Below are positions 50,306 through 57,445 of a stretch of DNA of 64,000 nucleotides, piece after piece. Every line of letters starts with the position of its first letter. The first letter of the stretch is position 1. A program made the translations under genes and the position numbers. Location of the stretch: NCBI GenBank assembly GCA_964614535.1, contig CAZTOZ010000018.1:1-64000 (forward strand), in the 5' to 3' direction. The notes under the pieces were generated by a model, which did not search any database, was not told where the DNA came from, and was given only the letters and a program-made list of their open reading frames with translations. Source of the stretch: JALSHZ01 sp964614535. GTDB taxonomy: Bacteria; Pseudomonadota; Gammaproteobacteria; UWMA-0217.

Positions 50306-50930
50306 GACTCAGCCTGATGATTGTTATTGTTGTTGGCGTTTTATTATTGTTTTTTCGCACCGTGGTGGCTGTTCGCCCCCGGTACTTGCTGCGCATTGTG
50401 AAATCGCCGGCAACGAAAGGCCAGAGGCGGCAACGATTTGCCGGACGAGAGCGGCCGAAATTGCCATCAGCGGATCATTTTCCGGCCGGCGACGAAATGG
50501 ATGAGAACGCTGCACGGCGACGGGGCGGCAATCTCTTGCCGGGCGGCAAAGTCGGCTGCCGGACAAGCGAAGAGTCACCGCCGCTGCCGTCGACCACCCT
50601 GAATGCCTGGTACGGGGGATTCCAGCCTGAATGGTTCATGAGAGGGCAGGATATCGGGCGAATCTCGGCGCGGCCGTCTGTTCGGCACCCAGAAAAACAT
50701 GGGCGTCGCACCGGTTACAGGTGAATCGGGCAAAATGGCCGTAGAGATTCCCCCAATCACCGAACACCGATGCCGGTGACACTTCGTGCCTTGGGAATAT
50801 TCCGGCATTTCTCATGAAATCATGGCGTTACACCATTTTTCCAGCGCTCTTGTGAAATGTCCGGGCTAGGCGCTACACTTGCCCCTCCCGCGGCAGCAGT
50901 GTCACGCGCCCTGTCAACCCCGTAAAACCC
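50306..50930. other. Long intergenic region before murL
   Basis: These 625 bp contain no gene I can support. An open frame of 135 codons (50317-50724, plus) has an Arg-rich, low-complexity product, no Shine-Dalgarno and no family resemblance. The left end is the A/T-rich leader of the CAP gene. The right end holds a palindromic repeat (50798-50869). Base composition is mixed, consistent with an accessory insertion between conserved genes. Confidence 0.55.
50798..50869. repeat. Palindromic intergenic repeat (REP/MITE-like)
   Basis: The left arm contains CCGGCATTTCTCATGAAAT and the right arm CTCTTGTGAAATGTCCGGGC. The reverse complement of the left arm (ATTTCATGAGAAATGCCGG) matches the right arm at most positions. 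Between them, ATGG and CCAT can form an inner stem. The right arm matches the half-site at 49663. This is the layout of a short mobile or REP-type palindrome; its wider genomic distribution cannot be seen here. Confidence 0.55.
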
Positions 50931-52295
50931 ATGCCCGACGGCTTCGACCCCAACGACATCGACCGCTTCGTCTTCGATGGCTTTCAGTTCGACGAGACGC
51001 GCTTCACAGCCTCGTTGCGCTACCGCTTCGACGACTGCCACCATTTCGAGGAACGGCTCGACTTCCCCCCCCCGGCCACACCGCTGAACCCACCCCGTCG
51101 GGCGGCGCTGCACCACGCGCTGCGGCTGCTACACCTGTTCGCCGGCATCAGCTACTACAAGGCGGCCATTCCCCGACGGATCGTCGTCGCCGGCGATCCG
51201 CTGGACCGCGACACCGCATCGCTGGTGGAGACCCTCTACCGTCATGGCCTGGGCGAATTCGCCTATCGCAACGGCATCCGCCTGCACGACCGGATTCATT
51301 TCCCGAACGATCCCGATACCGTGGCGGCCAGCGCCATTGCCCTGTGCCCCGGCCAGGGGCCGCTGGTGCCAGTCGGCGGAGGCAAGGATTCAGTGGTGTC
51401 GATCGAGACACTCAGGCGGGGCGACGAACCGGTCACGCTGTTCTCCGTCGGGCGCGCCGAGCCGATCCGGGCAACGGTGGCTGCCGCCGGGCTGCCCTGG
51501 CTCAGCGTACGGCGTCAACTCTCGCCGGCGCTGTTCGAGCTGAACCGCCAAGGGGCATTCAACGGCCATGTACCGGTCACCGCCATCGTGTCGATGATCG
51601 CCATCTGCACCGCGATCCTCCATGGCCATGACGCCGTCGTTCTCTCCAACGAACGCTCCGCCAGCGACGGCAACCTGACGCTGGACGACGGCTTCGTCGT
51701 CAACCATCAGTACAGCAAGGGGCTGGCATTCGAAAAAGCGTTGTCGAGCCATCTCAGGCAGCATGTCGCCACCGATCTCGACTATTTTTCGCTGTTGCGG
51801 CCATGGTCGGAGCTGGCCATTGCCCGGCAGTTTTCACGGCACCGCCAATATCACCCGGTGTTTACCAGTTGTAACGCCAACTTCCGAATCGATCCGACGG
51901 CGCCACCACGGCGCTGGTGCCTGGACTGCCCGAAATGCCGCTTCGTCTTTCTGGTGCTGGCGCCCTTCGTCGAAAAAGAAAAAATGGTGGAAATCTTCGG
52001 CGCCAACCTGCTCGCCGACGACGATCAGCGCGACGGTTTTTCCGCGCTGCTGGGCGTGGCCGCTCACAAACCGTTCGAGTGTGTCGGCGAGGAGGCGGAG
52101 TCGGCCGCGGCACTGATACTGCTGAGCCGACAGCCCAAGTGGCGTGACGACGCCATCGTCGCCTGGTTCCGTCGGGAGATCCTGCCCACCATCGACGATC
52201 CGGATTCGCTGCCGGAACGCTATCTCAGCGCCGCCACGACATCCAATCTGCCGGAAAAATATCGGGAGCTGGCCCATGCGGCTTTCGGCGCTTGA
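50931..52295 (+). CDS. murL: MurL: UDP-MurNAc-L-Ala-L-Glu epimerase
   Basis: MurL epimerises the terminal L-Glu of UDP-MurNAc-L-Ala-L-Glu to D-Glu, in a route known from Xanthomonas. The 454-residue protein has a PP-loop-like VPVGGGKDSVVSIET (147-160), SNERSASDGN, HPVFTSCNANFR and a cysteine cluster CLDCPKC (C330, C333, C336). Length matches known MurL (about 450). The decisive evidence is the adjacent MurD2-type ligase, overlapping by 20 bp, which makes the substrate. Confidence 0.88.
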   Translation: MPDGFDPNDIDRFVFDGFQFDETRFTASLRYRFDDCHHFEERLDFPPPATPLNPPRRAALHHALRLLHLFAGISYYKAAIPRRIVVAGDPLDRDTASLVETLYRHGLGEFAYRNGIRLHDRIHFPNDPDTVAASAIALCPGQGPLVPVGGGKDSVVSIETLRRGDEPVTLFSVGRAEPIRATVAAAGLPWLSVRRQLSPALFELNRQGAFNGHVPVTAIVSMIAICTAILHGHDAVVLSNERSASDGNLTLDDGFVVNHQYSKGLAFEKALSSHLRQHVATDLDYFSLLRPWSELAIARQFSRHRQYHPVFTSCNANFRIDPTAPPRRWCLDCPKCRFVFLVLAPFVEKEKMVEIFGANLLADDDQRDGFSALLGVAAHKPFECVGEEAESAAALILLSRQPKWRDDAIVAWFRREILPTIDDPDSLPERYLSAATTSNLPEKYRELAHAAFGA

Positions 52296-53646
52296 GAATC
52301 GCCACGTCGCCATCCTCGGCTTCGGCGCCGAGGGCCAGGCCGCCTACCGGCTGCTGAAAAGCCGGTTGAAACGCTGCAACGTCACCATCATCGAGGAGAA
52401 CAGCGACCACGCGGCGGCACAGCGCTTCCCGGCCGACCCGGCAACCACCCTGCTCACCGGGCCGCTGCACGGCCATGACCTGACCCGGTTCGACGTCGTC
52501 ATCAAATCCCCGGGCATCTCCCCCTACCGGCCAGAGATACGGCGGGCGATGGCGCAAGGCACTCACTTCACCTCGGGCACGCAGCTCTGGTGCGACGAAC
52601 ACCCCCAGGCGCGCCTGATCGTCGTCACCGGCACCAAGGGCAAGAGCACGACCGCATCGTTGATCGCCCATCTGCTCAACGGGGCGGGGCGACGCACCGA
52701 ATTGATCGGCAACATCGGCAAACCGGCGCTGGAGGCCTGGTCTCCCGACCCCAAACCGGAATTCTGGGTCATGGAACTCTCCAGCTACCAGGCCACCGGA
52801 CTCCGGTGCCACGCCGAAGTGGCATTACTGCTCAATCTCTATCCTGAACACACCGACTGGCACGGCAGCACCGAACGCTACTACCGCGACAAGACCCAAT
52901 TCATGCTGGCGCCCGGCGTCCGTACCATCATCCTAGAGCACGACGGACAAAACCTCCCGCGACCGATCGCCGGTAGCCACAAGCGCGTTCACTACAACGA
53001 TCCGAACGGCATCCACGTGAGAGAGGACGGCATCTACCTCGGCCAAAGACGAGTCGTCGATGCCACCGGGCTCCCGCTGCCCGGCGCACACAACCTGCTG
53101 AACGGCTGCGCCGCGTTGACGGTCATCGACCGGCTGGGCATCGACATCGAAACCGTACTGCCGACAATGAAGGATTTTCGCGGCCTGGCCCATCGCCTCG
53201 CATCACTCGGCTTTCGCAACGGCGTGGAATACATCGACGACAGCATTTCCACCACGCCCCAGTCGGCGTTGGCCGCACTGAAGAGCTTTCCCGACCGCCC
53301 CTGCACCCTGCTGCTGGGCGGTTACGACCGCGACCTGGACTGGCACGACTTTGCCCGCGCCAGCCGTAATACCACCCTCCATCGGGTCGTCACCCTGCCC
53401 GAAAACGGTGAACGCATCGCCGCTGCCCTGGCGAAGGAACACCCAACCCTGCCCGTCATCAAGGCAGACGGCATGGCCGATGCCGTGGCCCACGCCGCGA
53501 GAGCAACCCCGCCCGGCGGCACGATCATTCTCTCGCCGGGCGCGCCGAGCTATGGAAACTACCGGGATTTTCGCGAGCGCGGAAAGGACTTTGCCCGCTG
53601 CGCCGGTTTATGGGAAAACGAAGATCGAGCGCCCGCCAAGGAGTGA
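52276..53646 (+). CDS. murD2: MurD2: UDP-MurNAc-L-alanine--L-glutamate ligase
   Basis: MurD2 adds L-glutamate (not D-glutamate) to UDP-MurNAc-L-Ala. The 456-residue Mur ligase has an N-terminal Rossmann-like domain with VAILGFGAEGQAA, the ATP loop VVTGTKGKSTTASLIA (GTKGKS 119-124) and the central MELSSYQATGL, NLYPEHTDWHGS. The C-terminal domain contains YIDDSISTTPQSALAAL and LLLGGYDRDLDW. These read like MurD, but position with MurL and a shorter, divergent sequence point to MurD2. The start lies inside the murL end. Confidence 0.87.
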   Translation: MRLSALENRHVAILGFGAEGQAAYRLLKSRLKRCNVTIIEENSDHAAAQRFPADPATTLLTGPLHGHDLTRFDVVIKSPGISPYRPEIRRAMAQGTHFTSGTQLWCDEHPQARLIVVTGTKGKSTTASLIAHLLNGAGRRTELIGNIGKPALEAWSPDPKPEFWVMELSSYQATGLRCHAEVALLLNLYPEHTDWHGSTERYYRDKTQFMLAPGVRTIILEHDGQNLPRPIAGSHKRVHYNDPNGIHVREDGIYLGQRRVVDATGLPLPGAHNLLNGCAALTVIDRLGIDIETVLPTMKDFRGLAHRLASLGFRNGVEYIDDSISTTPQSALAALKSFPDRPCTLLLGGYDRDLDWHDFARASRNTTLHRVVTLPENGERIAAALAKEHPTLPVIKADGMADAVAHAARATPPGGTIILSPGAPSYGNYRDFRERGKDFARCAGLWENEDRAPAKE

Positions 53647-53726
53647 AGAATAGAGGGCGGGCAGAGCCCCCTGCGAATACCGCCACGCGTCACCAGGGAA
53701 AAATCGGAGCGACGAAGGAGAGGCGT

Positions 53727-54245
53727 TTATGGACGCCCCAATCCGTGCGACTGCCTTGTCCTAGCCCGATCATCCATCACGACCTTCATGTGGACAAGCG
53801 CCACCCTTTTTCCTTTTGGAGAAATCCTTTCCTCGACTTCATACGGCATAAACCCCAAAGCAGAGTACAGCATCAATGCCGGAGTATTCTCATTGAATAC
53901 CGAAATACGCACCTCTTCCAGTTGATGAACCTCTCCAGCCCTCTGCAGCATATAAAGGACAAGATTTCTTCCGATGCCTTTTCCCCGATGCCCCTTTGCC
54001 ACGATGACATTCCCTATATAGGCGGATTGGCCCGGCAGATAGTTGTAGAAATCGGCAAACCCTATGATCTTTCCCTTTTCGACAACCACCGTCAGATCCG
54101 CCCTCTCTTTCGAGAGCTTCATCATCTGCTCCACGGTAAGCGGAAATCGGCCACCCGGCCAGACCCAGAACAACTCATCTTCATTTTCCACCAAGCCACA
54201 GATTTCTGAAAAATCATTGATTGTGGCGGCTCTATACTCACACAT
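53727..54245 (-). CDS. GNAT-family acetyltransferase, compositionally atypical
   Basis: This 172-residue protein has the GNAT acetyl-CoA fold: ERADLTVVVEKGKIIGFADF, the pyrophosphate loop VAKGHRGKGIGRNLVLYML and VFNENTPALMLYSALGFMPY. The acceptor substrate is unknown; similar proteins act on proteins, amines or antibiotics. G+C is about half by eye, clearly lower than the 65-70% of its neighbours, and Lys, Asn and AT-ending codons are frequent. This suggests recent transfer. The ATG at 54245 has GGA 7 bases upstream; 54257 is an alternative. Confidence 0.85.
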   Translation of the reverse strand: MCEYRAATINDFSEICGLVENEDELFWVWPGGRFPLTVEQMMKLSKERADLTVVVEKGKIIGFADFYNYLPGQSAYIGNVIVAKGHRGKGIGRNLVLYMLQRAGEVHQLEEVRISVFNENTPALMLYSALGFMPYEVEERISPKGKRVALVHMKVVMDDRARTRQSHGLGRP

Positions 54246-54444
54246 CGGCAAGTCCATATTGAGATCGAACGATTGGCACGGCCGGATAGCAATCAGGCGT
54301 GGCCGAATCGCCAGTCCAGGAGACACCGTTGTCGAATGTTTCCCACCCTCCACATTCCGATGCCCGGCGGGTTCGATTGGCTGGATTTCCTGGGGGCACG
54401 AGGTGCATCGATGTCGGCCTCGGCAGGCCAACGGCCGTTGGTCG

Positions 54445-55194
54445 TCATTTGGTGGGGTTGCATACCGGGCAGGCCGGATCTTTCGGCAGCCCGATCACCC
54501 GCCACTCCATGTTGAGTACGTCCATCAGCAGCAGTTTGCCGGTGAGTGTCGGCAGCCCCAGCAGGAGCTTGAGCACTTCGCAGGCCTGAATACTGCCGAT
54601 GATGCCTGGCGCCGGGGCGAGCACGCCGATGCGCGAGCAGGTTTCTCCCTCCCCCTCGGCCACCGGTTTGTAGAGGCACTGGTAGCAGGGTGACGTCGCA
54701 TCGCGACTGTCGAAGACGCTGACCTGCCCCTCGAACTGGATGACGCCACCGGAGACCAGTGGGGTACGGTGGGCGACGCAGGCGCGATTGAGTTCGAACC
54801 GGGTGGAGAAGTTGTCGCTGCAATCGACGACGACGTCGGCGGCGGCCACCTCTGTGCCGAGCTCCTCCCCTTCCAGCGCCCGCGCCAGTGCCGTCACCTC
54901 TACGTCGGGGTTGAGACGGGCGATCGACTCGGCGGCGGAGGTGACCTTGAATTTGCCGATGTCGGCGGTGTCGTGGATGACTTGGCGCTGCAGATTGGAG
55001 AGATCGACGACATCGAAGTCACTGAGCACCAACCGACCGATGCCGGCAGCCGCGAGATACTGCGCCACCGGCGCGCCAAGCCCGCCCATGCCGATGACGA
55101 GCACGCGCGCGGCAAGCAATTTCTCCTGCCCGGCCTCGCCGATATTGTCGAGCAGCATCTGTCGGCTGTAGCGTTCCCGCTGACCCGGATTCAT
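54445..55194 (-). CDS. moeB: HesA/MoeB/ThiF family adenylyltransferase
   Basis: Members adenylate the C-terminal glycine of a ubiquitin-like sulfur carrier (MoaD or ThiS). The 249-residue protein has VLVIGMGGLGAPVAQYL for ATP binding, DFDVVDLSNLQRQVIHD, DCSDNFSTRFELN and the Zn-binding cysteines CYQCL and CPVC. MoeB and ThiF are hard to separate from sequence alone; the gene symbol is a best guess. The start overlaps pdxA by 4 bp, where E. coli has ksgA. Confidence 0.9.
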   Translation of the reverse strand: MNPGQRERYSRQMLLDNIGEAGQEKLLAARVLVIGMGGLGAPVAQYLAAAGIGRLVLSDFDVVDLSNLQRQVIHDTADIGKFKVTSAAESIARLNPDVEVTALARALEGEELGTEVAAADVVVDCSDNFSTRFELNRACVAHRTPLVSGGVIQFEGQVSVFDSRDATSPCYQCLYKPVAEGEGETCSRIGVLAPAPGIIGSIQACEVLKLLLGLPTLTGKLLLMDVLNMEWRVIGLPKDPACPVCNPTK

Positions 55195-56141
55195 GCCAGC
55201 ACCCTCGCCGCCGCCAGTGCCGCCCGCAACGAGCCGCTCTCGGCCCGACCGCTACCGGCCAGCGCCAGCGCGGTACCGTGATCCACCGAGGTGCGCACGA
55301 TCGGCAGCCCCAGGGTCACATTGACGGCTCGGCCGAACCCGGCGTGCTTGAGCACCGGCAATCCCTGATCGTGATACATCGCCAACACCGCATCGGCGCC
55401 GTCGAGCAGACGCGGCGTGAACAGCGTGTCGGCCGGCAGCGGGCCGACCAGATCCATGCCCTGGCGGCGCAGCGATTCGAGTACCGGCGTGATGATCTCG
55501 ATCTCCTCGCGGCCGAGGTGGCCATCCTCTCCGGCGTGGGGATTGAGCCCGCAGACGAGGATACGCGGCGCATCGATGCGAAAGCGGCTCTGCAGGTCGT
55601 GATGGAGAATGGTCAGAACGGTGATGAGCCGTTCGGCGGTGATGGCGTCGGCCACGGCGCGCAACGGCAGATGGGTGGTGGCCAGGGCGACGCGGAAGCT
55701 GTCCGCCATCAGCATCATCACCGGATGGCCCTCGCCGCAGCGATCGGCCAGATACTCGGTGTGTCCGGTGAAGGCGACCCCCGCTTCGTTGATGATGCCC
55801 TTGTGTACCGGCGCGGTCACCAGCGCGGAGAACTCACCACCGAGACAGCCCTCGACGGCCCGGTCGAGGGTGTCGAGCACATAGCGGGCATTGCCGGCAT
55901 CGAGCCGCCCCGGGGTGACCGCCACCGGCAACGTCACCGGCAGCACCGTCAACGCACCGGGGCGACGCTCCCCATACTCGACGATCGCCACATGCCGGCC
56001 GAGCTGGGCGGCGCGCTGCGCCAACAACCGCGGGTCGGCGATGACGACGACATCGTCCAGCGCCGGATCACCGGCCAGCCGCACCACCAGATCGGGGCCG
56101 ATGCCAGCGGGCTCGCCCGGCGTCAGCGCAACGGGTTTCAA
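55191..56141 (-). CDS. pdxA: 4-hydroxythreonine-4-phosphate dehydrogenase PdxA
   Basis: PdxA oxidises 4-phosphohydroxy-threonine in pyridoxal phosphate synthesis. The 316-residue protein has ALTPGEPAGIGPDL at the N-terminus, VTAPVHKGIINEAG, FTGHTEYLAD, VCGLNPHAGEDGHLG with metal-binding histidine and AMYHDQGLPVLKHAGF near the C-terminus. These are characteristic. It overlaps surA by 4 bp, the same order as in E. coli. Confidence 0.98.
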   Translation of the reverse strand: MKPVALTPGEPAGIGPDLVVRLAGDPALDDVVVIADPRLLAQRAAQLGRHVAIVEYGERRPGALTVLPVTLPVAVTPGRLDAGNARYVLDTLDRAVEGCLGGEFSALVTAPVHKGIINEAGVAFTGHTEYLADRCGEGHPVMMLMADSFRVALATTHLPLRAVADAITAERLITVLTILHHDLQSRFRIDAPRILVCGLNPHAGEDGHLGREEIEIITPVLESLRRQGMDLVGPLPADTLFTPRLLDGADAVLAMYHDQGLPVLKHAGFGRAVNVTLGLPIVRTSVDHGTALALAGSGRAESGSLRAALAAARVLA

Positions 56142-57445
56142 CTGCCGGCCTCTTCCGCCCGCAGCCCCGGCAGCCGGTATTCGACGAACGATTCGTTGCG
56201 CAGGCGCCGCAACCAGAGCTCCAGCGCCTCCTCCTGCTTCTGTTTGACGAGGAAGGCGCGGGCGCGCTGGCGCAGCACATCTTCCTGAATCGGCGCGATC
56301 CGCCGCTCCTGCAGCTGGACGATGTGCCAGCCGAACTTCGACTGGAACGGCTGGCTGATTTCACCCGGCTCGAGCATCGCCAGCGTCTTCTCGAACGCCG
56401 GAACATAGGTACCGGGAATGGCCCAGCCCAGATCCCCCCCCTGTTTGGCGCTGCCCTCGTCGTCGGAATACTGTTTGGCGAGTTTGGCGAAATCCTCACC
56501 ACGTTCGATTCGCGCGCGCAGCGTCGCCAGCGTCTCGCGTGCCTTGGCGTCGGTCATCACATCGTTGGTGGTGATGAGAATGTGGCGCGCGCGACTCTGC
56601 TCGACCTTGGGCGTGGCGGCGTCGCTCTCGACCGCCTCCACCTTGATGATGTGGAAGCCGCTGGGACTGTGGATCACCGGGCTGACCTGCCCGGCCTTCA
56701 TCTTGCGAACCGTATCGGCGAACAACGTCGGCAGCTCGTCACCGGCGCGCCAGCCCAGATCGCCCCCCTTGAGCGCATTGCTACCGTTGGAGAACGACGC
56801 CGCCAGGCGGGCGAAGTCCCCCCCCTCGACGGCCCGCTGGCGAATCTTCTCCGCCTTGGCACGCGCCTTTTCGAGCTGTTGCGGCGATGCCGCCTCCGGC
56901 ACCGCGATCAGGATGTGCCGCAGCCGGTAGCGCTTGTTGGCGCCCTGCTGGGCCTTGTTGGTGGCGAGCAGGTCGTCGATCTCCCGGTCGCTGACGTTCA
57001 CCTGCCCACCGCGCACCCGTTTGTGCAGTTGCGAGATGATCAATTCGCGGCGGATCTTTTCACGGAAGGCATCGAAGTCCAGCCCCTCGGCCTGCAACGC
57101 CCGCCGGAAACGCGGCAGATCCATCTTGTTCTCCGCGGCGATGCGGCGAATGGCCTGATCGAGCTGGGTGTCGTCCACCCGGATGCCCATGCGCTTGGCA
57201 CGCTGGACCTGGAGACTCTCGAGGATCATCGCGTCGAGCACCTGCTTGAGCAGCAGCTTGCGTTCCGGCGCCCCGCCCTCCGCCCCGGACAGCTCGCCGG
57301 CGACGATCTTCATCTGCATCTCCAGCTCACTGCGGGGGATGGCCTCCTTGCCCGCCACCGCCACCACCTCGTCCACCCACTGCACCGCCATGGCGCCCAG
57401 CGGCAGCATCAGCCATGCCAGTGCCACCCAGATTCTATTCATCAT
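56138..57445 (-). CDS. surA: Periplasmic chaperone and peptidyl-prolyl isomerase SurA
   Basis: SurA escorts unfolded outer-membrane proteins, including LptD, to the Bam complex. The 435-residue precursor has a signal peptide (cleavage near AMA-VQW, residue 20), a helical chaperone N-domain (VDEVVAVAGKEAIPRSELE) and two parvulin domains. These begin near KRYRLRHILIAVPEA and RARHILITTNDV, each with the GGDLGW segment. It is translated with lptD (11-bp overlap). Confidence 0.97.
   Translation of the reverse strand: MMNRIWVALAWLMLPLGAMAVQWVDEVVAVAGKEAIPRSELEMQMKIVAGELSGAEGGAPERKLLLKQVLDAMILESLQVQRAKRMGIRVDDTQLDQAIRRIAAENKMDLPRFRRALQAEGLDFDAFREKIRRELIISQLHKRVRGGQVNVSDREIDDLLATNKAQQGANKRYRLRHILIAVPEAASPQQLEKARAKAEKIRQRAVEGGDFARLAASFSNGSNALKGGDLGWRAGDELPTLFADTVRKMKAGQVSPVIHSPSGFHIIKVEAVESDAATPKVEQSRARHILITTNDVMTDAKARETLATLRARIERGEDFAKLAKQYSDDEGSAKQGGDLGWAIPGTYVPAFEKTLAMLEPGEISQPFQSKFGWHIVQLQERRIAPIQEDVLRQRARAFLVKQKQEEALELWLRRLRNESFVEYRLPGLRAEEAGS

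Noticed and set aside
50317..50724. 135-codon plus-strand open frame in the gap before murL
   Set aside because: Arg-rich product without family resemblance, no Shine-Dalgarno, and it starts inside the CAP gene leader.
53700..53765. AAGGAG followed by an 11-codon ATG frame (plus strand) after murD2
   Set aside because: Too short to support, overlaps the end of the GNAT gene, and the product has no recognisable feature.
54268..54290. TTGGCACGGCCGG, a sigma-54-like sequence upstream of the GNAT gene
   Set aside because: The -12 element lacks TTGC at the required distance (GATAGC instead), and it faces away from the gene.
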